Shown: positions 27,169 through 36,261, counted from the stretch's first letter. The stretch: 64,000 bases of DNA from Bryobacterales bacterium (GCA_028819215.1 JAPPMG010000015.1:1-64000); one strand, 5' to 3'. The notes: a model not told the origin generated them from the letters alone. Numbers and translations are program-made.

Positions 27169-27741
27169 TTAGGCGGCCTCCTTCCAATAGGGGTGTCCGT
27201 GAACTACCCGTCGTACCACGCGTCCGGCGGCGATGGCCCGCCGGACACGCGCCAAATGCGCCGACAGCTTCCAATCGCGGTCGAGCAACACCATCCCATC
27301 GAGCGCGACTTCCGCCCACAATCCGCTGATCTCCCCGTCTTCAACCAGGTGCACGAAGTGCGGATCCAAGCGGCGGCCGCGCCACTCAATGATCGGTGCT
27401 GAGTCCCATGCGCTATACAAGGCTCGGTTCAACTCGACATCGCTGCCCACCACGATGAGGGCGTCGACGTCGGAATTAGGAGTGGCTTCTCCGCGGATCC
27501 AGGAACCATGTAGAACGATCCCAGTGAGTGCATCGCCGACCACCGCGTGGGCGCGGCCGACGAGAGATGTGACGTCTTTGTCACCAACGATACCGAGCCC
27601 TGAAGTCGCGAGATGCCGAACGCAATACGTGTTGAGCGAGAGTCCACTCGCCCGCGCGGCGCCTTCCAGCGCGGCGTGCAGCGCTGACGACATTCGCAGG
27701 ACAAAGCGACCCGACTTCGGCCGCCCAGTTTCTGATATCAT
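27169..27741 (-). CDS. Ribbon-helix-helix/minimal nucleotidyltransferase fusion, putative antitoxin
   Basis: 190 residues. The ATG at 27741 is preceded by GAGGT at suitable spacing; the frame extends upstream to 27816 without a better start. Residues 11-48 (GRFVLRMSSALHAALEGAAR, then ASGLSLNTYCVRHLA) match a HicB/Arc-type ribbon-helix-helix DNA-binding domain. Residues 60-185 are a pol-beta-type minimal nucleotidyltransferase with GSx10DxD (Gly 79, Ser 80, Asp 91, Asp 93) and a possible third acid Asp 126 (RRLDPHF). MNT antitoxins add nucleotides to HEPN toxins; here the same polypeptide could also repress its own promoter. Most described MNT proteins lack the DNA-binding part. Confidence 0.85.
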   Translation of the reverse strand: MISETGRPKSGRFVLRMSSALHAALEGAARASGLSLNTYCVRHLATSGLGIVGDKDVTSLVGRAHAVVGDALTGIVLHGSWIRGEATPNSDVDALIVVGSDVELNRALYSAWDSAPIIEWRGRRLDPHFVHLVEDGEISGLWAEVALDGMVLLDRDWKLSAHLARVRRAIAAGRVVRRVVHGHPYWKEAA

Positions 27742-27759
27742 CGTGACCTCATTAATAGT

Positions 27760-27774
27760 ATACATTATTTGTAT
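27760..27774 (-). promoter_or_regulatory. Candidate operator/promoter of the RHH-nucleotidyltransferase gene
   Basis: Perfect inverted repeat ATACA-TTATT-TGTAT immediately upstream of the gene. Reading the minus strand it overlaps a TATACT -10-like hexamer. The tract 27740-27785 is far richer in A+T than the surroundings. A dimer of the fused ribbon-helix-helix domain would be the natural ligand. Inferred from position and symmetry only. Confidence 0.45.
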
Positions 27775-28071
27775 TTTGACATCAGACTTAGTCCTAATGA
27801 TCGCGCTCAGTTGCACAGGGAGCTTCGTCGGTGGGTCCGGAGAGTGCGGGTCGAGTTCCGCATGCTAAGGCGGGAGGTCGTGCGCTGGTTGCATTCGCCG
27901 TTGCAGTAGCGAGTCCTCACGCATGGTCCCTTGGCCCACGCATTGTGTGGGTGGGGCCAGTGCCGCGACACACACGGTTGGCTGTCTGAGGGGTGTCCAA
28001 TTTGACGAGGACGTAGGAAAGGTGCCTCGGCAAAGCCGGCGCCATCGCCCCCACGGCGCGCCCGCCGCGGA

Positions 28072-28926
28072 TCAGTCTGCGTTGCCAGGTCTGGTGCTTG
28101 CTCTCCCGCGCAGCCATTCCACCGTTCCGAGGAGGATTAGCGCCAACATGACCAAGAACGTAGCGACCGCTAGGATCTCCGGGCTGATCTCCTCGCGAAT
28201 TCCCGTCCACATCTGCCGCGGAACGGTCCGTTGTTGGAGGCCGCCGAGGAACAGCACCGCGACGACCTCGTCGAATGACGCGGCGAATGCGAACAGAGCC
28301 CCTGAAATCACGCCGGGAGCGATCAGCGGCAGCTGGATCCGGCGGAAGACAAGGAACGGTCCGCCACCGAGGCTTGCGCCCGCTTTGACGAGATTGTGGT
28401 CGAACCCGACGAGCGTGGCGGTCACGCTAATGACGACGAACGGCGTACCGAAGACGGCATGGGCAAGGATCACGCCGAGATGCGTCTGTGCGATTCCTAG
28501 CTTCGAGTAGAAGAAGAACATGCCCGCTGCCGAAATGATGATCGGCGTGACCATCGGCGAGATGAGCAGGCTGGTGACAAATCCGCGTCCCGGCATTGCG
28601 GGATTCGCTAGGCCGAGCGCCGCGAGGACGCCGAGCGTTGTGGCGATGGCGGTTGCCGCGATGCCGATGACAATGCTGTTGACCAGAGCCAGCCGCCATT
28701 CGGCGTCCTCGATAACGCCGCGATACCAGCGCAGCGAATAGGCGTCCGAGTCAAGGCGCAGCATGCCCTCGGTGAACGTGAAGTACGGCTCGGCATTGAA
28801 GCTGAGCGGAATCACGACCAGCATGGGCGCAACCAGAAACACCAGCACGGCTCCGCAAACCGCCAGGTGAACGGCGCGTCCGACGCGCTCGCTGAATTCG
28901 AAGCTCGCCGCTGCGTGCCTCATCAC
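28072..28926 (-). CDS. ABC transporter permease, PotC-like (polyamine-type)
   Basis: 284 residues, inner-membrane permease of the spermidine/putrescine family (BPD_transp_1). A first transmembrane helix at about 18-40 (VHLAVCGAVLVFLVAPMLVV) is followed by five more. The coupling-loop EAA-type segment is VKAGASLGGGPFLVFRRIQLPLIAPG (about 180-205, quoted in part), which contacts the ATPase. It is the last gene of the operon and overlaps the preceding permease by four bases (ATGA). Confidence 0.9.
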   Translation of the reverse strand: MMRHAAASFEFSERVGRAVHLAVCGAVLVFLVAPMLVVIPLSFNAEPYFTFTEGMLRLDSDAYSLRWYRGVIEDAEWRLALVNSIVIGIAATAIATTLGVLAALGLANPAMPGRGFVTSLLISPMVTPIIISAAGMFFFYSKLGIAQTHLGVILAHAVFGTPFVVISVTATLVGFDHNLVKAGASLGGGPFLVFRRIQLPLIAPGVISGALFAFAASFDEVVAVLFLGGLQQRTVPRQMWTGIREEISPEILAVATFLVMLALILLGTVEWLRGRASTRPGNAD

Positions 28927-30119
28927 GACAGCCTCATCCTTTCGATGCCGACAAGCCGGTTGTAGACGAGGTAGAGCGACATCACGGTGACAAGCAGGAT
29001 CACGCCGAGCGCCGCAGCAAGCCCCCAGTTCAGTGACTCCTGCATGTGGTACGCGATCATGTTCGAGATCAGTTGGCCGGTTCGCCCGCCCACCAAGGCC
29101 GGCGTGATGTAGTAACCGATCGACAGGATGAAGACCAGCAGCGAGCCGGCGGCGACGCCTGGCAGCGATTGGGGCCAGTAGACGCGCACGAAGCCCTGCG
29201 GGAAAGTTGCGCCGAGGCTCGATGCTGCCCTCAGATACGTGGGCGATATCGAGCGCATCACCGCATACAGCGGGAGGATCATGAATGGCAGCAGGACCTG
29301 CGTCATGGCCACGAGCGTGCCGACCATGTTGTAGACGAGGGCGAGGCGGCCGTCGTCGCCGATGACGCCGACTGCGACCAGCAGGTCATTGACAACGCCT
29401 TGGTTCTGGAGAAGCACGATCCAGGACGTGGTCCGCACCAAGAGCGACGTCCAGAACGGCACCAGCACCAAGAGCAGCAGCAGGTTTGACCTGCCCGGCG
29501 AGGCGTTCGCGATCAGGTACGCGACCGGGTAGCCCAGAATCAGACAGATGACCGTGATGGCGAGGCTGACCCCGAGTGTTCGCAGGAGCAGCGGCAGGTA
29601 GATCCGCCGTTCCGGAGACTGAGCAACGATGTTTCCCGACGGATCCCTGTCCAAGTCGAGCGCGTTCAGGTAGTGGCGCATCGTATAGCGCTCGCCAGCG
29701 CGCCGCACGGCCCGCCATGCTTCCTCTGTGCCCCAAGCCGGGTCGGCGGCTGTCATGGCTTCGCGCCAAGAGTCCGGCTCGGCGTCGCGCAGCGCCCGCG
29801 CCGTATCCATGATCGCGCTGCGCATTCCGCCCTCCAGGCGGTTGATGCGTGTCGCCACGCCGCCTAGCTTGCGCTGTTGGTCCAGTAGGCGGAGTTCGGT
29901 TGCCAGAATCCGGAACGTGTTCTCGTCCGGAACCGAGGATCCATCCCACGCTCGCAGCGATTCCAGCGTCTGGGGCAGCGCGTCGGCCACGTGAGGCTCG
30001 TAGAAGCTCCTGACCAGCATCGAGCCGAGCGGCGCCATGAAGGTCACGGCGACAAAGGCGAGAAGCGGAAGGGTAAGTGCCGCCGCCCGGAGACGGGCGC
30101 CGCTCAGCGGGCGAGCCAT
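28923..30119 (-). CDS. ABC transporter permease, PotB-like with large periplasmic insert
   Basis: 398 residues. The ATG at 30119 is chosen because it gives MARPLSGARLRAAALTLPLL at the first transmembrane helix; it lies inside the last codons of the binding-protein gene (16-bp overlap). Between the first and second transmembrane helices there is an approximately 110-residue charged segment (about 35-145, including RYTMRHYLNALDLDRDPSGN), unlike the compact E. coli PotB but familiar from a PotB-like subgroup in Proteobacteria. The EAA loop is YLRAASSLGATFPQGFVRVYWP. Works with the neighbouring permease, ATPase and lipoprotein. Confidence 0.88.
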   Translation of the reverse strand: MARPLSGARLRAAALTLPLLAFVAVTFMAPLGSMLVRSFYEPHVADALPQTLESLRAWDGSSVPDENTFRILATELRLLDQQRKLGGVATRINRLEGGMRSAIMDTARALRDAEPDSWREAMTAADPAWGTEEAWRAVRRAGERYTMRHYLNALDLDRDPSGNIVAQSPERRIYLPLLLRTLGVSLAITVICLILGYPVAYLIANASPGRSNLLLLLVLVPFWTSLLVRTTSWIVLLQNQGVVNDLLVAVGVIGDDGRLALVYNMVGTLVAMTQVLLPFMILPLYAVMRSISPTYLRAASSLGATFPQGFVRVYWPQSLPGVAAGSLLVFILSIGYYITPALVGGRTGQLISNMIAYHMQESLNWGLAAALGVILLVTVMSLYLVYNRLVGIERMRLS

Positions 30120-31225
30120 GCGCTGAAGCGCTCGGTCAACTCTTCGGCATGGTTCGTCCACCAAACCGCGTCGTTGCGGAGGGCGCGAGTCAGGTTCTCG
30201 GGAGCGCTCGGCATGTGAGGGCGCATCTCGACGCCGGTTTCGGCGTGCGTACTGATCAGGCTCATGCCGGACCGGCGGGTGGGGCTGTAGGCGATGTAGC
30301 GCCCGATCTCCGCAATCGATTCGACGCGAGAGGCGAACATGAGGAACTGCTTGGCCGCCTCGAGCCTGGGAGTTCCGGCAACAATGGCGGCTTGGCCGTA
30401 GTCTAGGAGCTGACCATCCCACACGATCGTAAAGGGCTGGCCCTCCAGTACTTGGGCATTGAATATGCGGCCGTTGTAGGCCGTGCTCATCACAACTTCC
30501 TGATCCGCTAGCATCTGCGGCGGCTGCGCTCCGGCCTCCCACCAGACAACCTCGGCCTTGATCGTGTCGAGCTTGCGGAACGCGCGATCCACCCCTTCGG
30601 ACGTGCTCAGCACGGCGTATACCTCCTCGGTGGGCACGCCATCGGCCATCAGGGCCATCTCGAGGTTTACGAGCGGCACCCGACGCATCCCGCGACGGCC
30701 GGGAAACTTTGCGAGGTCGAAGAAGTCTTCGATCGTCGAGGGCCGCTCTCCTGGGAAGCTTTCGCGGTTATAGGCATAGGCGGTCGAATAGTAGACCATC
30801 CCTCCGCCACACTCGGAATAGGTGCCCTCGAAGTAGTCATCGCGGGCCGGAGTGCCGTCCGGAGCCGGCGGGAGTTCATCAATGTCGATGAGTTCCAACA
30901 ACCCTTCGTCACACCCTTTCACAGCGTCGGCGAACTCCAAGTCAACGACGTCCCAATGGACGTTGCCGGTCTCAACCTGGGCGCGGATCTGTGCCAGCCC
31001 GCCGTTGTAGCTCTCCACATGCACTGCGATGCCGGTCTCGGCGGTGAAGGGTTCGAAGAGGGCTTTTCTTGCCGCTGCTTCGTACGACCCACCCCACGAA
31101 ACCACGGTGATCCCTTCGCTGCCGCATCCGCTGGTCCCGACAGCGAGCGCAGTCACGAATACTGCGAATAGGACCCTTTCTTGGTTGCGGGCGAGCACCC
31201 TCCAATCACCTCGATTTCCCATCAT
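30104..31225 (-). CDS. ABC transporter substrate-binding lipoprotein, PotD-like
   Basis: 373 residues. The ATG at 31225 has GAGGAG seven bases upstream. The signal peptide ends GTSGC, a good lipobox, so the protein is tethered outside the inner membrane. The mature part is a type II periplasmic binding protein (SBP_bac_6/8-like): ITVVSWGGSYEAAARKALFE at its start, then TGIAVHVESYNGG and WDVVDLEFADAV, as in spermidine/putrescine-binding proteins. Several acidic residues expected in a polyamine site are present, but the exact ligand (polyamine, amine or organic acid) is open. Confidence 0.88.
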   Translation of the reverse strand: MMGNRGDWRVLARNQERVLFAVFVTALAVGTSGCGSEGITVVSWGGSYEAAARKALFEPFTAETGIAVHVESYNGGLAQIRAQVETGNVHWDVVDLEFADAVKGCDEGLLELIDIDELPPAPDGTPARDDYFEGTYSECGGGMVYYSTAYAYNRESFPGERPSTIEDFFDLAKFPGRRGMRRVPLVNLEMALMADGVPTEEVYAVLSTSEGVDRAFRKLDTIKAEVVWWEAGAQPPQMLADQEVVMSTAYNGRIFNAQVLEGQPFTIVWDGQLLDYGQAAIVAGTPRLEAAKQFLMFASRVESIAEIGRYIAYSPTRRSGMSLISTHAETGVEMRPHMPSAPENLTRALRNDAVWWTNHAEELTERFSAWLAR

Positions 31226-31344
31226 GGCACGACTCCTCGACGTGCCTCTTGATTGTCTCCGCTGTTCGGGGCTCGCGGATGGACTGGCGTAGCCGAGGGC
31301 GAACCCGCTGGAGCGGGCAGGTCGCTTGCGTGCGAGTCGTGCGC

Positions 31345-32472
31345 TCACGCGCCAAGCTCTGCCTCGGGACTCTCCTCAAGACCGTCAAGGGGCAGGGCGC
31401 GGCAGTCGGTCACCGCCCAGCCGACGGAAACTCGATCTCCTGTCAACAGGGCGCCGTGGCCGACGATGTTCGGAATCTTGACGATGAAGTCCGAGTTGCC
31501 ACAGAGATTGAGGCGCAGCCGCAAGTGGTCGCCAATGAACAGGATGCCGTCGACACGCGCTTCGAACTCGTTACTGAACAGTCCGGGCTTGGCTAGGCCT
31601 ACCCGCTCCGGACGAATGGCGAGGACAGCGTCTTGGCCCGGCCGACACTCGCCCACCGGAAACGCCTTGACGATTCCATCTGGGGTCTCTACCTCGCAGA
31701 TCCCGCGGCCGACGGAAGTGATCCGCCCGCGAAAGATATTGTTATCGCCGATGAAACCGGCGACGAACTCTCGCTCGGGTTCCTCGTACAGAACCTCCGG
31801 TTCCGCAACCTGCTGCACCCGGCCGTGATGGAACACGGCCACTCGCGAGGACATGGACATCGCTTCCTGCTGGTCGTGGGTGACGTATACAACGGTGACG
31901 CCGAGATCCTGTTGGATCCGGCGGATCTCGAACTGCATCTCCTCTCGCAGTCGCCGGTCGAGCGCTCCGAGGGGCTCGTCCATGAGCACTAGGTTCGGTT
32001 CGAACACTAACGCGCGAGCGATCGCCACGCGCTGTTGCTGCCCTCCCGAGAGCTCGCTCGGGCGACGCCCTTCAAAGCCCTCTAGGCGCACGATCTCAAG
32101 CACTCGCTGGATGCGTTCGGATTGTTGGTCCGCGGGGACGCCGCGCACCTCGAGCGGAAAGGCGAGGTTGCGCCTCACAGTCATGTGCGGAAACAGGGCG
32201 TAGTTCTGAAATACGACGCCGATGCCGCGCTTTCGGGGGGGTATGTTCTGAACGGGCCGGCCGTCGATCGAGATCTCCCCGGCCGTGGGCACCTCGAACC
32301 CAGCCAGCATCATCAGGCAGGTCGTCTTGCCCGAGCCGGACGGCCCTAGGAGCGTGAAGAACTCGCCCTTCCTCACGCTGAGATCGAGATCCCGGACGAC
32401 CATCGTTCGGCCGTCGTAGGTCTTGCTCACGCCCCGAAACTCGACGTGCGTCTCGGTGCCTGTATCCGCCAT
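31345..32472 (-). CDS. ABC transporter ATPase, PotA-like
   Basis: 375 residues, energising subunit of the importer. Begins MADTGTETHVEFRGVSKTYD after the ATG at 32472; the upstream extension overlaps the region of the divergent gene and is not used. Walker A GPSGSGKTT (43-51), Q-loop VFQNYALFPHMTV, signature LSGGQQQR, Walker B LVLMDEPLGALD and the switch His in VTHDQ are all intact. A C-terminal TOBE domain (about 280-370) marks the PotA/CysA/UgpC group. First gene of the four-gene operon; 119 bp separate it from the binding-protein gene. Confidence 0.93.
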   Translation of the reverse strand: MADTGTETHVEFRGVSKTYDGRTMVVRDLDLSVRKGEFFTLLGPSGSGKTTCLMMLAGFEVPTAGEISIDGRPVQNIPPRKRGIGVVFQNYALFPHMTVRRNLAFPLEVRGVPADQQSERIQRVLEIVRLEGFEGRRPSELSGGQQQRVAIARALVFEPNLVLMDEPLGALDRRLREEMQFEIRRIQQDLGVTVVYVTHDQQEAMSMSSRVAVFHHGRVQQVAEPEVLYEEPEREFVAGFIGDNNIFRGRITSVGRGICEVETPDGIVKAFPVGECRPGQDAVLAIRPERVGLAKPGLFSNEFEARVDGILFIGDHLRLRLNLCGNSDFIVKIPNIVGHGALLTGDRVSVGWAVTDCRALPLDGLEESPEAELGA

Positions 32473-32782
32473 TCCGCTCAGCCGACGTTCGCGTGCCGTC
32501 GTCGATCCCGACCGGGAGACTGAGGCCAGTTGGAGTTGCAAGAGTACCACAAGGTGTCTGCAGTCCCCGCACTCGAAGCGTCCCCTAGCGGAGGTAGGGG
32601 TTGCGGTCGCCCGAGACCAGTCGCACGCGGTAATGGGCCAATCTGGCGCGGGGCGTGCGTCGGGCTCCGCTCAGGCGTTAGCTTTGCCCCGAGAGTCCTC
32701 AGCCGTTTGGGTGCGTGTGTCCTGCACCGAGTCGTGCTCCGCGCCTTGTGGACCGTTCCAATCGTTCTATGCTGGTTGCGCT

Positions 32783-35575
32783 ATGTCTAGCTTCGTCCTC
32801 CGCGTCGCAGTATTGGCGTCCATCGCCGGCGGCATCCCGAGCGCAGTCCAGGCGGAGGAGCACGCCTTCCGAGTCCGCTTCGGCCTAACGGACATCGAGC
32901 CCACGGCTTGGGACGGCAGCGTGAGCGTTGCGGGCGGCGAGGTCGTCGCGCTCCGCAGTTGGAGACCCAGAGCCGCAGACCGCATCGGCGATTCATCATG
33001 GAGCCTAGCGACTGCGCCTGGCGTGCAGTTCCGCTATCGCAACTGGGAGCCAGAGCCGTCCACGCCGGTGCTCGCGTACCTGAACATTCCGGGGCTGATC
33101 CTGACCGTGCAGGCTTTGGGAGATGCGCGGGTGGACTTGGACACCGGAGGCGGAAATCTCTCGTTCCGTCTCTCCGAGATGCCCCCGGGCAAGCGCGTGG
33201 CCCACCTGGGCGGCGCTGTCAGCGTGGAACGTGCGGCAAGCGTCGGCTCTGTCTCTGACCAGGGCTACCACAACGGCTTCGCAGATATCGCGGCTACTGC
33301 CGAGGGTGCCTATTGGGTGGCTTGGGTGGGCTACCGCGACTGGGCAAACCACGTATTCGTACGCCACTTCGATGGCGAGCGCTTGGGTGCGATCCAAGAA
33401 CTCACCGAAGGCCCCTCCGACGCTTACTATGTGCGGCTCGAAGCCGATGGCGAAGGCCGCGTGGTGGCCGTTTGGGCCGACCGCAAAGAAGGTAATTTCG
33501 ACCTCTATGGGCGTGTTCTCGACGGCGGTTCATGGTCCGCCATCACCCAGCTCACCGATACGCCCCAACCCGACATCCACCATGCCCTGTCCACCGACGC
33601 CGACGGACACGTGTGGCTGGTCTGGCAGGGCTTCCGCAACGGTCGCTCCGACATCTTCGCGCGACGCTGGGATGGGCAAGCTTGGTCGCCCGCCACCCAA
33701 GTGTCGCAATCGCCGTCCGACGACTGGCACCCGGCTGTTGCCACTGATTCAAAGGGATCGGTCTATGTCGCCTGGGAGACTTACGAGAACAACGACTACG
33801 ACATCCGCATGCGCAGCTATGCGGGAGGCTCATGGTCAGATATCGAGCCGGTTGCGGACACATTGCGCTACGAAGCCTACCCCAGCCTTGCGTGCGACTC
33901 CGAGGATCGCCTGTGGGTGGCATGGAACGAGAGCGGATTGCAATGGGGCAAGGACACGGGCTTCCTGCTGAATCGTCCCGCCACGCAGCTGTATCAGTCC
34001 CGCACCGTGGCAGTCGCAGTCTACGATGGCGGCGCGTGGCAGCGGCCCGCTCGCAGATTCGAAGCGTCAATGCCGCCCGACTTGCGCGGGTTCAACGACT
34101 TTCCGCGCCTCCGAAGCGATAAGGATGGACGGATTTGGGTGCTGTTTCGGCACCGCCACTTGCGTCAGCGCGAGGTTCCGCACACTGCTGCCGCGCATAG
34201 GGCTGCATGGGAGACGTATGCGACGGCCTTCGATGGCCGCGAGTGGCTCAATCCGATCCCGGTTCCCGCTACGGCTGGGCGTTCCGACGCCGGCCACGGG
34301 TTCAGCGCGGCCGGGGACGGCAGGCTGTACGCCGCTTGGGCGACCGACAACCGAATCTATGACGAGTACTTCTACGAGCGCGGCGAAGTACTGGTCGCCG
34401 AGGTACCCGTTCCGGATGCGCCTGTCTACGAGGCTCGACTGGTCGAGCGACAGCGGGACGAGCTGCGCCGGTTCATGAAGCACCCCAACGAGCAGCAGGA
34501 TTTGGCGCGCATCCGCGGCTATGAGATCAGGTCGCAGGGCAAGACCTACCGCATCTACCGCGGAGACACCCACCGGCATACCGAGTATTCAGGGGACGGC
34601 AACAACGACGGCGCCCAGAACGACACCTACCGCTATGCCATGAACGTGGCAGAGCTGGACTATCTGGGAATGAGCGAGCACCACACCAGCGGCGGCCCCA
34701 ACATCGAGTACATCAACTGGCTGCTCCAGCAGCGGGTCGATGTGTTTCACGTATCGGGGCGCTTTGTCCCGCTGTTCGGCTACGAGCGCAGCCTGGGCTA
34801 CCCCAACGGCCACCGCAACGTATTTTTCGCCAAGCGCGGCAATCCGACCTTCCCGACACAGCCCAATGAAGGCGAGACATCTAGCGCCGCAGTAGGGTTG
34901 TTTGACTACCTCAAGCGCTACGACGGGATCTCGATCCCGCATACTCCGGCGACCGGAATGGGAACAGACTGGCGCGACAACGATCCAGACGTCGAGCCGC
35001 TGGTGGAAATCTACCAAGGCGACCGCGTGTCAGCCGAGTACGAAGGCGCACCGAAGGCCGCGACCGAGGAGGATCTGACCAACCAGGCGGGAGGGTTCCG
35101 CCCCAAGGGATACGTGTGGAACGCATGGGCCAAGGGCTACAAGATCGGCGTGCAGGCGAGTTCGGACCATCTATCGACGCATATCTCTTACGCCTGTACG
35201 ATTGCCGAAGAGTTCACGCGGGAGGGCCTGCTCGACGCGATGCGCAAGCGCCACAACTACGCCGCAACAGACAACATCGTGCTCGACTACCGCATGCGCG
35301 CCGGCGGCAGGGAATACCTGCAAGGCGATGTCGTGCCCGGTGTGGCGCCGGACTTCGAGCTGACGGTCAAGGTCTTGGGAACAGCCCCGGTCAAACAGAT
35401 CGATGTGATCCGCGGGCAGGATTTCGTCTATACGTTGCAGAACCAGACCGACGATGTTTCGTTTAGCTTCGTTGACGAAGAGCCGGTTTCGGGCGAGATG
35501 CACTATTACGTGCGCGTGCAGCAAGCCGACGGACAGATGGCTTGGTCCAGTCCGATTTGGGTCAATTCTCGATGA
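32783..35575 (+). CDS. Secreted beta-propeller protein with C-terminal PHP-like metallohydrolase domain
   Basis: 930 residues. The ATG at 32783 opens a signal peptide (SSFVLRVAVLASIAGGIPSAVQA). A beta-rich domain (about 25-150) is followed by a propeller of about 50-residue repeats with W-x-A-W cores (YWVAWVGYRDWANHVFVRHF, VWLVWQGFRNGRSDIFARRW, VYVAWETYENNDYDIRMRSY). From about residue 590 comes a PHP-like phosphoesterase or DUF3604-like domain beginning YRGDTHRHTEYSGDG and including MSEHHTS, PHTPATGMG and ASSDHLSTH: His/Asp clusters suited to metal binding. The last 60 residues form another small beta domain. Secretion and domain order suggest an extracellular hydrolase; the substrate is unknown. 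Confidence 0.82.
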   Translation: MSSFVLRVAVLASIAGGIPSAVQAEEHAFRVRFGLTDIEPTAWDGSVSVAGGEVVALRSWRPRAADRIGDSSWSLATAPGVQFRYRNWEPEPSTPVLAYLNIPGLILTVQALGDARVDLDTGGGNLSFRLSEMPPGKRVAHLGGAVSVERAASVGSVSDQGYHNGFADIAATAEGAYWVAWVGYRDWANHVFVRHFDGERLGAIQELTEGPSDAYYVRLEADGEGRVVAVWADRKEGNFDLYGRVLDGGSWSAITQLTDTPQPDIHHALSTDADGHVWLVWQGFRNGRSDIFARRWDGQAWSPATQVSQSPSDDWHPAVATDSKGSVYVAWETYENNDYDIRMRSYAGGSWSDIEPVADTLRYEAYPSLACDSEDRLWVAWNESGLQWGKDTGFLLNRPATQLYQSRTVAVAVYDGGAWQRPARRFEASMPPDLRGFNDFPRLRSDKDGRIWVLFRHRHLRQREVPHTAAAHRAAWETYATAFDGREWLNPIPVPATAGRSDAGHGFSAAGDGRLYAAWATDNRIYDEYFYERGEVLVAEVPVPDAPVYEARLVERQRDELRRFMKHPNEQQDLARIRGYEIRSQGKTYRIYRGDTHRHTEYSGDGNNDGAQNDTYRYAMNVAELDYLGMSEHHTSGGPNIEYINWLLQQRVDVFHVSGRFVPLFGYERSLGYPNGHRNVFFAKRGNPTFPTQPNEGETSSAAVGLFDYLKRYDGISIPHTPATGMGTDWRDNDPDVEPLVEIYQGDRVSAEYEGAPKAATEEDLTNQAGGFRPKGYVWNAWAKGYKIGVQASSDHLSTHISYACTIAEEFTREGLLDAMRKRHNYAATDNIVLDYRMRAGGREYLQGDVVPGVAPDFELTVKVLGTAPVKQIDVIRGQDFVYTLQNQTDDVSFSFVDEEPVSGEMHYYVRVQQADGQMAWSSPIWVNSR

Positions 35576-35604
35576 GGCCCGCCACTCGGCTGGTGCCATA
35601 GGTG

Positions 35605-35635
35605 TCAATTCGGCGCAGGGTCACCGCAGAATTGA
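35605..35635. terminator. Hairpin between convergent genes
   Basis: Arms TCAATTC (35605-35611) and GAATTGA (35629-35635), extended inward by GCG/CGC after one mismatch, with a nine-base loop. It lies in the 68-bp gap between the converging propeller/PHP gene and the oxidoreductase gene, so it could end transcripts from both sides. No long T run. Confidence 0.4.
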
Positions 35636-35643
35636 GGACGTTG

Positions 35644-36261
35644 CTACTGTCCGGACGTAACCGAGATTGCACGGTTGACGTAATCCTGATTGACTAGTTC
35701 TGCGACGAGGAAAGCGGCAAGATCTGCGCGCGGGATCGTCTTGATGGGGCCGGCGTTTGAGGCGACCATACGACCAGTGGCAGGTTTGTTCGTCAAGACC
35801 GCCGCTCGCACCGCCGTCCAATCCAGTGCGCTGGACGCGAAAATCTCTTCCTCGCGGGTATGTTCCTCGAAGATGGTCCTCAGCATGGCGCGACACACCA
35901 GCTTCAAATACCACGGCATCTGCTTCCAGCTCTCGCCCACACCCGCCGCCGAGATGAAGACGACTCGCCGAACGCCATGGGCCTGCATCGCCGAGGCGAT
36001 ATTGGCGGCCCCTTCGCTAAGCGTGCTCTGGTCTTTGGTGCTGGCCGGGCCGAGGCAGACCAGCACGGCATCTTGTGCTTCGATGGCCTTCGACACCGCG
36101 TCGGCATCCAGCACGTCGCCTTGGACTTTCGCCACCGGTTCATCGGCATAGCGCCGCTCGACCGAGCGACCGAAGGCGGTTACGTCATGACCCGCTTCCA
36201 AGAGCAGCTTCCAAGCATGCTCTCCGGTCTTGCCAGTGGCTCCAAAGACGACGACTCGCAA
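35644..36261 (-). CDS. NAD(P)-binding oxidoreductase, atypical SDR/NmrA-like
   Basis: 205 residues, single Rossmann fold. N-terminal MRVVVFGATGKTGEHAWKLL holds the GxxGxxG dinucleotide motif of atypical short-chain dehydrogenases; GDVLDADAV, VLVCLGPAS and RRVVFISAAGVG are the following conserved strands. The classical YxxxK pair is not present, so it may be a flavin or quinone-type reductase (BVR-B/SDR_a5-like) or a sensor of redox state. Cytoplasmic; no signal peptide. Transcribed alone, convergent to the propeller/PHP gene. Confidence 0.85.
   Translation of the reverse strand: MRVVVFGATGKTGEHAWKLLLEAGHDVTAFGRSVERRYADEPVAKVQGDVLDADAVSKAIEAQDAVLVCLGPASTKDQSTLSEGAANIASAMQAHGVRRVVFISAAGVGESWKQMPWYLKLVCRAMLRTIFEEHTREEEIFASSALDWTAVRAAVLTNKPATGRMVASNAGPIKTIPRADLAAFLVAELVNQDYVNRAISVTSGQ

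Noticed and set aside
6282-27774. A shared regulator for the vapBC and HEPN modules because both promoters contain GTATAC
   Set aside because: GTATAC is a self-complementary six-base word that often arises around TATACT-like -10 elements; two occurrences are not evidence of a regulon.
32423-32782. N-terminal extension of the propeller/PHP protein
   Set aside because: It overlaps the start region of the divergent ATPase gene, shows no domain, and comes before a typical signal peptide at 32783.
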